This document shows positions 1-12,973 of a DNA stretch of 64,000 nt, piece after piece. The stretch spans positions 13,106,367 through 13,170,366 of the forward strand of contig CM040446.1 of the NCBI GenBank assembly GCA_022749755.1, read 5' to 3'. Position numbers and translations under genes: made by a program. How positions within the stretch are numbered: the stretch's first letter is position 1; each line of letters starts with the position of its first letter. The notes beneath the pieces were generated by a model. That model was not told the origin of the DNA. It saw only the letters and a program-made list of their open reading frames with translations, and searched no databases. The DNA comes from Azadirachta indica. Lineage: Eukaryota; Streptophyta; Magnoliopsida; Sapindales; Meliaceae.

Positions 1-3000
1 TAACTATCAACTGTATTAGCTTTTCTTGCCTGCCTATAATCTTTTGACCTGAAATCTCGATTACTTGCAACTTAATCCTATTAGCTTTGTAGCTTAATCG
101 CTTTCAAGGAAGGAGTTTAGATAGAATAGAAAACACAGCTAACAACTACCAGCCGAACTTAGGTTCAAGATCTTAATGATAACTACATGCTTAAGCTTAA
201 TTTGTGTAACATGCATACAATTGCCATCAATTATAAACGATGCAGGATTTTGGGTTTGGGACAGATGGTCTGCGAATGATGCCAAGGCTATATGTATAAC
301 AACACATAATAAACATGGCCCATGTTGTTGATAATGAATGAATCTTCGCGTTGCCATTCAGATCAAAGCTTTTGATGCAAGGTAGAAGAAAAGAGAAACA
401 GGGGAGCACAATAATAATGATGGAGAGGTGACAAGGAAGAAAAAGATTCAGAGAATGATTACTAACATTGAAAAAGTTTAGGATGTTACTCATTGTCAGT
501 TTGTGTAAATTATTAATTAGTGTGAACACAATAGCAGATAATCTCTCTCTCTTTTTCACTAATCAAAGGCAAAGTTTGGCATTGGATGCTTGCAGTATGA
601 GGGTAATTCTTTTTCGTAATCTTGCTGCCCACTTACAGTTCACCTAATTTTACACACTCAACTGTATTATACTTTGATGAGTGAAAATTTGATTGGCTTA
701 CACCCTTTTTTCCAATGCAGTTTACCTAAATTTTAGCCAGCAAAATTTCATACGATTTATAGGTTTTTCCACAAGAAAAGAAAATGAAGGTCTTCTATTG
801 GATTTTATCTTCTTCCTGTAAATGGCTTCAAATATTGAAATCCATATTAGGTCTTTGGTGGGTTTGAGATGTAATCCACTCAAATTGTTTGTGTTTATTG
901 AGGCAAAACCTTCATATTTCAGAAACGAAGAGTGATCCCCAATCAATTATACAGTGGTCTTCAATGCAAATCAAACAAACAGAGAAAGGGGAAGTATGGA
1001 CAAATTAGATGTGACCCGATAATGTTATATATTTTGATCATAAACTTTTTTGAGTGAAAATAAAGACAGCAAGTTCCTTGCCTTCTAAGTTTATTCTTAA
1101 TATATAGAAATGAACACGAGCTCTCTAGTTGGAGGTGCGCATAACTTTTGGAAGATAAAGGCAGAGCCCAAAAAAAAAAAAAACTATTTAGAAGTGGCTT
1201 CTTCTGATATGAACTTTCCAATATCACAATCATCAAGCGTTGAACTTAAATTCCAAAATTCTATTCCATGTTAGTTGGATAAGTTAAGATGAAAGAATCC
1301 TTTTTAAGTTATCAGAAACCTTATTCAATGATGTCGACTAATGTTATATTGAAAGTATGCAAACTAGTTTGTAGCTACTGTATTTATACTTAATTTTGAA
1401 AATACAACTATACAGTGTGATAAACAACCATTTTTACTTGGCAATTAATAATTCTATTCTACACAGCTGCGAATTAAAAGCCATGGCAACCTTATCGTTA
1501 GATTGTTGTAGTTGCTGTTATCATCAAAAAATCACATCAAAAGCGAAGTACCGACATTTACAAATGATATGAATGGGGAGAGAGAGAAAAGAAAAAAAAA
1601 TTGGCATTGGATTAAGAAAAGAGTATTGTTGTAATAAAGAATATCTTTGTTTTAGTACATGTGAACAAAGGCTTTTTCCACATGCTATCCCACCTTCAAG
1701 GGAAACTGCATCTATACCTTGCAAAAGGAGTTTTCTATGAGCTGAAGATTGCTTGCTTTATCTGAATATAATATAATATTACTGTACTATTCTTAAATAA
1801 TATTATTGCTCATAGAAATAGGCACTGTTAGTTTTCCAGTGTCATATTAATCTCACAAAACAGTAAACAGACTCTTCTTATTAAATGATTCCATCATCAT
1901 GCTTTTATTGAGTTTTTTATCTTCTGGCTTCAGCAATTTATAGCTTTCAATGATTGAGCTGATCACATCCGTCACCAGTACATATGGCCAAGAAGATGCT
2001 TTATTTCACTACTTGTGGTTCTTCAAGTAAACTCTTGTTAACAAAAAACATCCGCCACCACTATCACAAAATGATTGGTCCCAAGCAATTCTTATCCATA
2101 TTACTTATAACTTTCCCATGTGCAAAGAATAAAATTAGGTGAGGTAAATTGAAAAGGAAAACAGAACTTTGCTTAGATACCTGGAAATTGTGATCTATGT
2201 TAGGTCCTGTAGTTTTTGATAAGGATAAAAACTGAATTTTCAGGCTCCTACTTCTAAGAATATGTGTTTTCCAGCCTGTTTACTTCTCTGCCTAAGTTCA
2301 AACAGCGACATACCCTGCATTTGACATAAGGTGCTCTTTTAAAAGGAGGCACCGAGCAAGCAAATCCACATTAGTTGAACAGCTATCATGTACACCGAGT
2401 GATCAAATATTCCAGTCCCGTGAAAGCAATAAAATAATTGTAAGTTCTGATGATATTTTTGAACTAGTCCGTACATGATCAAGGAACTAAATAACTAGGA
2501 GAAATGTGTCTTTCCAAAATGGAAAATTATCGTGATTGATAGGGAAATCCGATTAATGATATACATGAATCCAATTTATATAGGATGAAAGCAAGTAGCA
2601 TATGATATTAACCATCTATGGACTGGGAAATATCTTCAAACTTCTATTTTATGTCTTTGGATGAATTGACAAGTTATGTGTTACACAATGCAAGAAGAAC
2701 AAACGAGAAAACAAGCAGCCGGCTGCATAATACCACTGAACGAACAAACAGCAGCAGCAAATTACTCGATACATTAAAAGATTTTGAAACATTGTTTGTC
2801 AGTTTCGTAATTGTAGCATGAGAATTATTTAGAAAGCAAGCATACTAAAACACAACATATTCGCCCTCGGTTATGCTTTCTTAGATTGCAGACAACGAAA
2901 TTATATCCGACAACGTGGCAGTCAGAAACATGACACTATTCTTCTATTCAAACTCAGGTAAAGAACATTCCAGATATAGAAGGAGCGTTGCTACTCTGTG

Positions 3001-3322
3001 ATTCAAATACATATGTACTGGACCACCAAGAGTATACTGTCATTTTCTGCCCAAATTAAGCTTAAACCCACAAGAAATTCCTAATAATTTTGGGATGATC
3101 TCACCAAGGTCGTCTCCTAACTTTCTCCTTTTATCTTCCAATTCCGTTAAGTTAGATTATTGATTCTTCTCAAAGCTTGGCAATATGGCGAAAAATTTCA
3201 TTCTTTGAGGAGAAGTTCCTTTGAGTTGTTTGCATATGATCTTCTTTGCACTTGGACAGCATGCCCATCTCTTGGAGCTTTCAACAACACTTCATTTTCA
3301 CTTTCACATAAAATTTTTTTTC
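1..3322. other. non-coding left flank
   Basis: No open frame here looks like a protein or an exon. The sequence is AT-rich with scattered poly-A and poly-T runs. The last few hundred bases (about 2850-3322) are probably the 3' UTR and downstream flank of the PPR gene, which ends at 3323 on the minus strand. I see no tRNA, snRNA, LTR or inverted repeat. Confidence 0.6.
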
Positions 3323-5845
3323 TCAAGAGCAAAAAACTTCGCAATTAAAATGCATTTCCATTCCCAATAGTGCCAAGACTGTGTAAATTTCCTCTGTTTT
3401 TGGATGTGATCTATCACCTGCAAGAAATACATGAAGTTCATCTCCATTTTGAATCCAGCTGCATCCAGGATTCTTCCTCAGGCCCCTTTCTTTCATTAGG
3501 TCTCTCACCTTGGAAACCTCATTCCACCTTCCAGCAGTAGCATATGCATTTGAAAGGGCCACATAGTTTCCTGGATTATCTGGTTCCAATTGTAATAAAT
3601 GTTTCAGTAAGTATTCTGCAAGGCAAGTCTCATGGCTTGCTATACAAGCAGTGAGCAGTGATCCTATTATATGTGCATCTGGACCATATGGCATTGTGAG
3701 AATAATCTTTAATGCTTCATCAAGGTTACCACACCGAGAAAGAAGATTAACCACACATCCATAGTGCTCCATACTTGGTTTGACATTATGTTCAGAAACC
3801 AAACCAACAAAAACCTCCAAACCTTCATGTACCAGTCCAGCATGGTTGCATGCATACAAGATATTAGTAAATGTTACGTTATCTGGTTCTACACCTTCCT
3901 TCTGCATATGTTTGTATAATGCCAGAGCTTCCACAGCTTGACCATGCAATGCACAACCAGAGATCATCGCATTATAAATAGGTAATTCCTTACTTTGCAT
4001 CATATCAAATACCCTCTTTGCTTGATGTATATTTCCACATTTTGCATACATGTCCACTAAGGCAGTAGCAGTTGGAGTCAGCAAGCAAAGCTCATGCCTT
4101 ATGACATAGCCATGAATGGCCCTCCCGTGCTGTAAAGATGCCAAATCTGTGCAAGCTGAAAGTGCACAAGTAATGGCAGTGGCATTTGGTTTAATCCCAG
4201 CTTCCTGCATTTCCCAGAAAACTATAATCGCTTCATTGCCGTAAGTATTCTGAGCCAGACCAGCAATAAGAGTAGTCCAAGTGATTACGTTTGGTTGGAT
4301 ACCAAGAGACTGCATTTGCAAGAACATGTCCTTAGCCTCATTGATCAGTCCATTTCTAAGAAATCCTAAAATCGCAGAATTCCATGACACAACATTAGGT
4401 GACACACCCTCCAACTGCATCTGATAGAACACCCTCAAGGCCTCACCGCTCAGACCCCAGTCCGCATAAGCTGCCAATAGCGCATTCCAAATCACAAGAT
4501 CTCTGTGTGTTATGGAGTCGAAAACTAATTTTGCGTCATCAATTCTCTCACACTTAGCATACATATCTAAAATGCTGCTTGCAACAACCACATCAGAAGT
4601 AAGGTTGTTTCTAACACAATAACAGTGCCCCTCTTTACCAAGTTTTACATTGCTTGTATCAGCTGCTGCAGCCAATATGGATGCTAAAGTCACACAGTCA
4701 AATCTCAGACCTTTTGATCTCATCAGACGACACATATTGAGTGCCTTCTCTACCTGCCCATATTGCACATAACTTGAAATGAGCAGATTCCAAGTCACAA
4801 TATCTTTCCCCGCAATTCTACTAAAAACTAGCTCAGCATCCTCGATCAAACCAACCTTGGAATAGAAGTTTATAACAGAACTACCTAAGATATTATCTAA
4901 TTCCTTTCCACTTATAACTGCAATAGCATGCCCTTGCTTACCCTCTTCAAGTGCATTTAAATTGGCTGACGCAGATAAAAGACTTGTTACAGAAACTCGC
5001 GTAGGCTCAACACCTTCTATTCTCATATCGTGAAACACCCTGATTGCTTCGTCATGTAGCCCATTTTGGACATAACCTACAATCATTGAGTTCCAAGCAA
5101 CTACACTCCTCTCAATCATAGCATCAAAAACCTTACTTGCCTCATGCAGAACCCCACATTTTCCGTACATATCTATCAAACTACTTGCAACGAAGACACA
5201 CCCAACTAAACCCATCTTCAATACATACCCATGAACTCCTCTTCCAAATGCAGTCCACCCCAAAGCGCCACAAGCCTTCAACACATTAGGCAGAACAAAA
5301 TTATCAGGCAGAACTTCATCTTCTTGCATTTGAACAAAACCCATTAAAGCCTCTTCACCTAGCCCCATCCTACAGTTTAATCCAATAATAGCAGCCCAAG
5401 AAAATACATTTTTTACTCTTAATCTAAAAAACAAATTATTCGCAACATCCAAAACATCACATTTTGCGTAGAAAACAACTAATTTTGTCTCAATATACTC
5501 GTTTCTTGCAAAGAAATCACCGTGTTTGAGAATTCGAGCGTGAATTTGCTGACCGGTGTCCAAAGCTCGCTTGTAAACACATCCCTGGAGGACTTTGCCA
5601 TAGATTTCAGGTCCGATTTGGAGATTTGTGTACTCCATTTCGGTGAGTAAATCAACAGCTTCTTGAATTTGTTTTTCTTTACACAGAGAAGATATGTGGT
5701 GAAAGTAAGATTTGTATAGAGTTTGACGACCGCAGTCATTCTCGTGGAGATTTGTGGGGTGGGCTTGCGTTAATTTTAGAGGCCTTCTGTGTTCTCTATG
5801 AGAGAATTTTGGGTTCGGTGTGGTAGTGAAAGGAAGAGAAGCCAT
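3323..5845 (-). CDS. CRR21: PLS-type PPR editing factor, CRR21 orthologue
   Basis: Intronless frame of 840 aa. The start is the ATG at 5845 (MASLPF). An in-frame ATG 19 codons upstream only adds a hydrophobic leader absent from the Arabidopsis protein as I remember it. The N-terminal ~55 residues are Ser/Thr/Pro/basic-rich, as in a plastid transit peptide. PPR repeats of the P/L/S kind follow throughout (IGPEIYGKVLQGCVYKRALD, VASSLIDMYGKCGVLHEASK). The C-terminus carries E and E+ motifs (GCSWIQNGDELHVF, then HPKTEEIY) and stops before a DYW deaminase domain. Known of the family: Arabidopsis CRR21 (At5g55740) is an E+ PPR protein needed for editing of ndhD site 2, which affects the chloroplast NDH complex. 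Similarity runs end to end with no breaks, so the gene looks functional. An E+ protein without DYW would need a deaminase partner in trans (inference). Confidence 0.92.
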   Translation of the reverse strand: MASLPFTTTPNPKFSHREHRRPLKLTQAHPTNLHENDCGRQTLYKSYFHHISSLCKEKQIQEAVDLLTEMEYTNLQIGPEIYGKVLQGCVYKRALDTGQQIHARILKHGDFFARNEYIETKLVVFYAKCDVLDVANNLFFRLRVKNVFSWAAIIGLNCRMGLGEEALMGFVQMQEDEVLPDNFVLPNVLKACGALGWTAFGRGVHGYVLKMGLVGCVFVASSLIDMYGKCGVLHEASKVFDAMIERSVVAWNSMIVGYVQNGLHDEAIRVFHDMRIEGVEPTRVSVTSLLSASANLNALEEGKQGHAIAVISGKELDNILGSSVINFYSKVGLIEDAELVFSRIAGKDIVTWNLLISSYVQYGQVEKALNMCRLMRSKGLRFDCVTLASILAAAADTSNVKLGKEGHCYCVRNNLTSDVVVASSILDMYAKCERIDDAKLVFDSITHRDLVIWNALLAAYADWGLSGEALRVFYQMQLEGVSPNVVSWNSAILGFLRNGLINEAKDMFLQMQSLGIQPNVITWTTLIAGLAQNTYGNEAIIVFWEMQEAGIKPNATAITCALSACTDLASLQHGRAIHGYVIRHELCLLTPTATALVDMYAKCGNIHQAKRVFDMMQSKELPIYNAMISGCALHGQAVEALALYKHMQKEGVEPDNVTFTNILYACNHAGLVHEGLEVFVGLVSEHNVKPSMEHYGCVVNLLSRCGNLDEALKIILTMPYGPDAHIIGSLLTACIASHETCLAEYLLKHLLQLEPDNPGNYVALSNAYATAGRWNEVSKVRDLMKERGLRKNPGCSWIQNGDELHVFLAGDRSHPKTEEIYTVLALLGMEMHFNCEVFCS

Positions 5846-6149
5846 GCATACTGGAGCGAGTAGAACAGAGCAAGATAATATAATGATGAGCGTAAGCCAC
5901 ACGAAGCGGGAGGGCCATTTTTGTCATTGAAGTCTTAACGGAATTTCCTATTTTTGGCGGTAAAAGAGAATCCGTGGTTAACCAGTGATTTAATGATTTT
6001 GTTATTTGCACAATATTAGTTTGATTTTGGAAAAGCCCAAATGCATCTGACCCGTCCGCAAGACTCCACTTCAAGTTAGTGTACAAATTTAATGATTGGA
6101 ACTTTGACTAAGAGTGGCTTAAGACCTTTTTTATTTGCACGAACTTTTA
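5846..6149. promoter_or_regulatory. short intergenic gap between ABCG stop and CRR21 start
   Basis: About 300 bp separate the stop of the ABCG transporter from the CRR21 start, both on the minus strand. This gap must hold the 3' UTR of the transporter and the core promoter and 5' UTR of CRR21. I see no strong motif. Confidence 0.5.
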
Positions 6150-9100
6150 CTATTTCTTCTGAAAGTTCAAGGCCTTCATGGAGTAAGCAAATACTGAAGC
6201 AAAGAGCACAGTGAAACCCAACAAAGCAAGAGAAACTACCGACAACAAGTCATATCTAAATCCAAAGTAATCCCTCAGAAACTCCGCTACTGTCTCTCCA
6301 CTGTCTAGCTTAGTATGCACATCTCCATACTGAGAAGTAGCCATTCCGTACAAACTCCATGAAACCGGGCATATCCAAGCATACCACCTCCACCAAATTG
6401 AAATTCTCTGCAATGAGTCAAATTCTGTTACTCAAAATCTCTGTTAAAGAGAGAGCTTGAAATGTATAACCATAAACTACAGAAGGTGTGTTTACCGTTC
6501 GAGGAATTACAAAACCTGAGAAGAGATTCCACACTGTGTAAAAGACACCAGATAATACAGCAGCTGTTTCTTGATTAGGACTTACAGCAATGACCATGAT
6601 CCCATAGTATATGAAATAGAGAATAGTTATAAACATAAAGAATGTGTTCAGAAGGAACTTGGTGGCAGTCCATTCATATCCTATCATTGCATACACTATA
6701 ATCCCATAGATTAGAACCTGAGCCAAGGTGTAAGGGATCTCAATTGCAACCTGAAAATGAGGAATGTATTGGCAAAGATGGAAATCAGTGTTTATTTCCT
6801 GGAGACTCTGCGGAAGTAAAGTGGAAAAAAAAAAATGAGGCCATATGATGACTATTTGTCTCTAAAAGTTTTCTGCAACAGATATAGTTAATTGAACTTA
6901 ATCCAAAACAAGCTACTGCCTCTTTTTCTTGCTTGAAGTGAAATAATACTTCGCAGGTCGGAAGAAAGTGACATTGAGGTAAAATGAATGATGAAAAGAA
7001 TGTATGACACAGATGAATGAATGAAATTCTTTTTAGCTGGCAAAAGGACCTGCCAATATATCAATACCTGTGCCATTGCATAAGGCAAGGCAGAATACAT
7101 CCCGGCAGCCCTCTCTCTGTAATAAACTGTTCTTTCAGTGACTACAACTGGGCGCACTGTTGTAGCACTTTGTGTCCCCATATATGTAATTGCAGTGTAC
7201 ATGGCTCCTAATCCATTGAAAATATCTTGCTTTGTACCCCTGTATATTTAAAAATATTATTTTAATTTTCATCTGAATTCAGAAACGAAAACCAAAGATG
7301 GAGATTTTCTGTATATCTAGAAAAAAATATATACCTTTTGGTGCCAAGGTTCCAGAAAACAATCCCAAACATGATGGCCACTGAAATGCTAAACAAAAGT
7401 CTAAATGCATTATATGATGTATTCCTCCAATACGATTTATATTGTTTCCAGAGACATGCTTTGAACTGGGTAAGGTAGGATTGGGAGTGTTTAGAAGGAA
7501 AGCAGAGATCTTGTGAAGCAGGAGGAGGTGTACTCAACTCAGCAATTGATGCTTTGTTTCTCCTGCATTGATGTATGGGAATCACTAATTTTCAAGAACA
7601 AAAGATGAACTAGCTCAATTATAGTTAATATTACAAAATTATAGTAAACAAACCTAAAAAGATCCGAGTTCTTATATACTTCTGCAAATTTGACTCCTAG
7701 ATTTTCTTCTTGTGCCCTTGTAGTCACTTCCAAAACCCATGTTGCGGGGTTGTAACCATCTCTTATTCTGCCAACTCCATCGATTGCCTTTAAGCAAAAA
7801 ACATGAAAGCATGCTCAGGAAAAACAAAAGGCCTACTTGCTCCTCTTAATGACATAACAGAATACGTAGATGTGCTGAAGAAGTTCTGGCTCAGAATAGG
7901 CCTACCTCAAAGTAGTTGATCAAATGGCGAGACTGATGCCCTAAAGGACCCACATAAATTTCTTCACCTCCTCTTGACAAAAGAAAGAGCTGCGTTTTAA
8001 AGAACTCCAGTTTTTCATTCATAGTAATGGAAAAGATTGAGAAATAACAACTTAATGTAAATTAACACTCTTGTACCTCATCAAATGATTCAAATATGTC
8101 AATACTTGGCTGGTGAATTGTGCACACCACAGTTCTCCCTGTGTCAACTGTATTTCTCACGGTTCTCATCACCATTGCAGCTGCTCTAGCATCTAGACCT
8201 GAGGTTGGCTCATCCATAAATATTATTGAGGGGTTTGCCACAAGCTCAACTGCAATGGTTAACCTTTTCCGCTGCTCAATTGAGAGCCCATTAACCTTTG
8301 GAACTCCAACCAGTGCTTCTTTTATTGTTGTTAGTTCAACCAGTTCCATTACTTCCTCAACAAAAAGCTGCAACCATGGATCTCAAAAGTACAGTTATGC
8401 TACAAAAAATTAACTACCAAAGGGAACTTGTAAAGTTAAATTTTAAACCTTCAACCTCTCTACATTCTGGGTCAACATTTGGAAGTAACCGAAGCCATGC
8501 TGAGTACAAGAGGGACTCATATACGGTGACAAGAGGAGAGTGAACGTCATTCTGTTCACAATATCCAAAAACTCGGGCAAAAGTTTCCTGCTTCTTGGGA
8601 TAGCCTGAAATGGTGATGTCTCCTTCTATGTATCCACTGTTTTTCCTTCCGGCCAAGACGTCTAGCAGAGTAGTCTTGCCTGCCCCACTGACACCCATCA
8701 GGGCTGTTAGAACTCCAGGTCTAAAAGCTCCATTTACTCCCTTGAGAAGTAACAAGCGGCTGTCTAATATGCCTTGAGATTTCATTTCCTGGAAATACAA
8801 ATCAACTTTCAAGTTTACATGATGAGTACAAATCTTGTTCACGTATCATTAATTTGGATTGTTAAAGTACCCTGGGCATATCAACAGAATAACTGATATT
8901 TTCAAAGGTAATGGTAAGTGGAGTGAAAGGAAGAACCACTTCTCTCTTATGGTTTTCCATATAATTTGCACCTGAAAATTCATATATGCTTTCAGTAATC
9001 ACATGTGGAAAATAAACAGAAGGATGAATAAAATTGTCAACAAGAGATCAATGACCTTACCTTTTGATTGCCTCTTAGTTCTGGAGCCTGTTCCTTTCAA

Positions 9101-12100
9101 TAATATGTTGCCACCCTCCATTTTTCCTGCTATGTTAATATTGCGCTCCGAAGAATCTTCAGACTGAAATACTGTTTGAGATTTTCCATATTCTGTGGCA
9201 ATTCATTTTGGTGTATCAACGAAGTTTAAATCATAAATGAATACAGAAACGATAACTCTTGGGTGTCAATGAAGTGCTTACTATTAAGAAATGAAAGAGC
9301 CAAAGTACAGATCCCATTAAATAAAAATATGAAACCAAGCAGTGCACCAAAACCAATCCAATACCAATTTGGATTGGTGAATATCCCATGAGATTTCAGG
9401 ACAGTTAGTCCCAAAGTTTCTCCTGTTCCAATTAGTATCTGCATTTTGTTTCCAATTCATACGTCAGATGCTGCCAAATTAATTGGAGCCGAAATAATGG
9501 AAAACTGACTTTGATTTCCTGAAGAGGATACTCACTTGATTCCAAGACTCACTAAGGAATTCATTGACTGAAAGTGCAGTTTGCACATACATCAGAGGAG
9601 ACGTCCAATAACCCCAAGTCAGCCATTTTTGCACACACTCTGCTAGGGAAAAAAATGAGCACATTAACAACAACAGAATGCTGCCTTATTAATTAAACAT
9701 GCTTCTCAAAATTGTAAATTTCATGTGAAAAAATGAAAAAGAAAATGACTGAAAGAGGAATGTAATTCTATAAATTTATACATACGTTGTGATAAAATGA
9801 ATCCACCAAATATTAAAAGCCACATCACTGAAAGGCATCCGGCTGTATTTGAAACAACATGATCCCTACTGAGTGCCGCCATGCATCGGAAAAGTCCATA
9901 TGACATCTGTCCGCAGATTGTGAGAAGTAGATAATGTTTAAGCAACCTGAAGCAAGAAATTTATTAGAGCTTAAAAGAGAATCCCGGAAAAGAGAGCTGT
10001 AAACTTTAAGTGGTTCTTTGACGCTCACCTTATAAAATTAGGATCATAACCTATCACATAATAAGTTGTGGCAACATAAAGAGCAGATTCAATAATACAT
10101 ATAGGAATACAGACAACAGTTGCCGGCAATGAGAATGCCCAAGAAGGATAGAAGAGGAGGTCTCTTTGCTTATAGAATACCGGAAGCTTATCAATAGTCA
10201 TTGTAAGTTCCAAAAATCCAGAGAATGTGATCATGTTAAGCCCAAAGTAGAGAGAACCAAGATATACAGTTCCATCTTCAAATGTATTGTGATGCTTCTT
10301 GGCTTGTGCAAAGACAGTTGCGATAACAATCGCGCAAAATTCAATCTGAAAAGGACAGGAATCATAATAAACTCTGGAAGTGTTTACAATATTGTTAAAA
10401 TGTTAATATCATCAATGCTACTCACTTGAGCTATTTTGGAAATAAGCAAATATGCATTTCTCTTCATCAAAATGATTTCTCGCAGTAAGCATGCTTTCAT
10501 CAATTCTATTTCATTTGTTCCGTATTTGGATCTTGTCAAAACTGCAGGATGGCTATTTGCCTTGTCGAATTGGGTTCCAAGCTCACACTGGATGGATTTT
10601 CCTGTATGGAATGACTTGAAGGCCTCTGCAAAATCTTTTGCAGAAATATAGTGATATGACATCATTTCATTGACCCAGTACTTCTGCTGACCCTTTCTTG
10701 ATGTCACCTATAAAGTTCAAGATGTCATCATCGCGATCTATTCTAGTAATTCAGCCATTTATATGGTAATTTATCCCCTTATCTTCTAGTAATATGCAAA
10801 ATTGGAAAAAGAAAAAGAAAAAGAAAAGGAATCAATAAAATGAGATTGTAAGTTAGGAACTTAGGGTTTCTGGAAAGTGAAAAATTTTGTTTTGCAAACT
10901 TACTTCCTGTAGGTAGTCAGCAATTCCTTTTCTCTCAGGACATCTGAAACCCATGGAATCAAAAAATTCAATAACATATTGACATGGTCCTTCGTATACA
11001 ATTCTCCCCTCTGAAAGAAGGATAATCTCATCAAAGAGCTCATAAGTTTCTGGAGAAGGCTGGAGAAGAGAGATAAGGGCAGTCTTGTTAAACATATGGA
11101 CAGATTGCCTTATGGAATTGATGATCTGAAAAGTGGTAGAACTATCAAGACCAGTTGATATGTTGTCCATGAAAAGTGCTTCTACAGGACCCACTAGCAT
11201 CTCCCCTGTATGAATTCAAGTGAAAAAAAAAAAAACTGAGTATATATTGAAATTTAATAGCCCTAAGTCACGATTGCAAGCATAGAATCTGGACAAGATC
11301 AGAGGAACTTATTTTGTCATGTTACCTGTTGTAACACGTTTCTTTTCTCCTCCTGATATACCTCTCATCATTTCATCCCCTATTATGGTATCGGCACAAC
11401 CTTCCAACCCCAGGATCTGCAAGAACCATCAACTCAAATGTGGGGATGAATAAAAAAATTATATTTAGTTACCTAATACATTCTGTTAGGCACAAATAAG
11501 AGATGTACTCTTATATATGTACCTTGAGTACATATTCTGCAACAATATCTTCCATATGTCCATCCAAAACTGATGCCTGTATTAATGGGTTTTATGAGTA
11601 TTTGGAATTAACAGAACGATAAAAGTGATAGATTTTCAACACTCTCTTGTTTTTTCACCTTCATCAATGCATCAAGATAGGGCTCTGGCTTGATATTTAA
11701 ATCCTTCTCCCTCCTTAAGAGCTCCTTAAGCATGTCTAAGAATAATCAACACAAGTGAAAAATCTCTGATTAAAATTCCAGTGATATCTAACTCTACAAA
11801 AGTCACCAATGGGTTGATGACTATAATGAAACTTCTCTTGCGCCAACCTACCGTAGCCAAAGCCAACTCCTTGACATTTTGCAGAGAAGGTTAATGTCTC
11901 TCTAACAGTCATTTGAGGAAAATGGACATCATATTGGTTGATATAAGCAGAAGTTCTCTGAGGCACAAACTCATGCATTTCATGCCCATTGTATGTTACT
12001 TTCCCAGAAAACTGTGATTCGGGAAGAACCCATAATCAATTCATTTTAAACATTAATCAATTCCCAAGTGTCTGAGTTTACTTAGCACTTAGAAAAGTGG

Positions 12101-12973
12101 TTTCTTTTCACCTTCAGTTCAGAATCAAGTTTTCCTGAAAGCGCTTGTAGCAAGGTACTTTTCCCTGACCCAGGTGGTCCTAGAAGGAGAGTCATTCTAG
12201 AAGGCATATTCAAACAAAATATCGTAAAAAACTAATAAACCCAGATATTTAAAAGAGCAGAAAAAAAATAATAAGAAGAAAATCGGTCTTACCTTCCAGG
12301 TTTGATAATTCCGCTAACATCGTGAAGAATTGAGACCTTTTCCTTTTGACTCGGACAAATGTGGAGGAAATTGCCTACATTCTGTAAGACACAGGACATT
12401 ATTGATACAAGTGCAAAGGCAAAACTGAAAGGGCTCTTGCCTTAAGCTTAAAGATATATACGTCTATCAGATTGAAAGTTGAATTGAGGACTGTGGGTAG
12501 AGCTCTGCTTCCCATGTAGCCTTCTGCATGCACATTGAGATTCTTGAATCGAACTTCAATTGTGGGTAAATTGAGAGAAACTCTGTTTCCAGAAATCCCA
12601 GATATTCAAAAGTAGTTCAGAAATACAAAACTTTTTAAGACAGGACAGATTGACTCTAAGGTGTACAATAAGGATAAGAAAGTTGATATAACCTGTCCAT
12701 TCTGCTTTTGAGCTTCCCCAGAAACTCATGATGGTTATCTGCATTCTTCAAAAATCTGTCCAACAAATCCTTCCTATCTTGGAAGCCAAGATTTCGAAGG
12801 TCGAACTCTTTGAAGTTTCCCACAATTCCATGCAAAATAGCTTTCGTGGAACGCTCATATGTGGGAAGTCTCTCAAGAGCAGCGTATTTCAGAGCTGCTT
12901 CATCAACTTCAGAAGTTCTACTTATGCCAGGAACGTCCGATTTTGTTCTGTAAGGTCCAAGCTCCATTGTCAT
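6150..12973 (-). CDS. full-size PDR-type ABCG transporter, 24 exons, intact
   Basis: Plasma-membrane-type pleiotropic drug resistance exporter with (NBD-TMD)x2 layout. I traced 24 exons, all GT-AG: 12693-12973, 12462-12582, 12293-12381, 12112-12196, 11852-12011, 11659-11735, 11523-11576, 11326-11416, 10904-11205, 10426-10707, 10029-10345, 9786-9946, 9536-9642, 9282-9438, 9061-9192, 8871-8971, 8456-8788, 8077-8367, 7906-7989, 7654-7787, 7335-7562, 7068-7239, 6496-6750, 6150-6407. They sum to 4272 nt, 1423 aa, with every phase consistent and usual PDR length. NBD1: Walker [10 protein letters not shown] (~170-178), signature ISGGEKKR (~309-316), Walker B LFMDN, so Asn334 stands where the catalytic Glu is usual, and Gln368 is at the H-loop. 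NBD2: GVSGAGKTT (~871), [26 protein letters not shown], all canonical. The C-terminus is MKALNFQKK. The start is ATG 12973, or 12967 two codons on. Substrate not predictable; I do not assign a subgroup. Confidence 0.93.

Noticed and set aside
139..1724. Several open frames of 66-110 codons on the minus strand near the left edge
   Set aside because: Low-complexity, hydrophobic or Ser-rich translations typical of AT-rich DNA; no family motif, no splice structure.
3326..5902. Longer PPR start at 5902
   Set aside because: The extra 19 residues form a membrane-like leader, unlike the plastid-targeted CRR21 start; MASLPF at 5845 fits the known protein.
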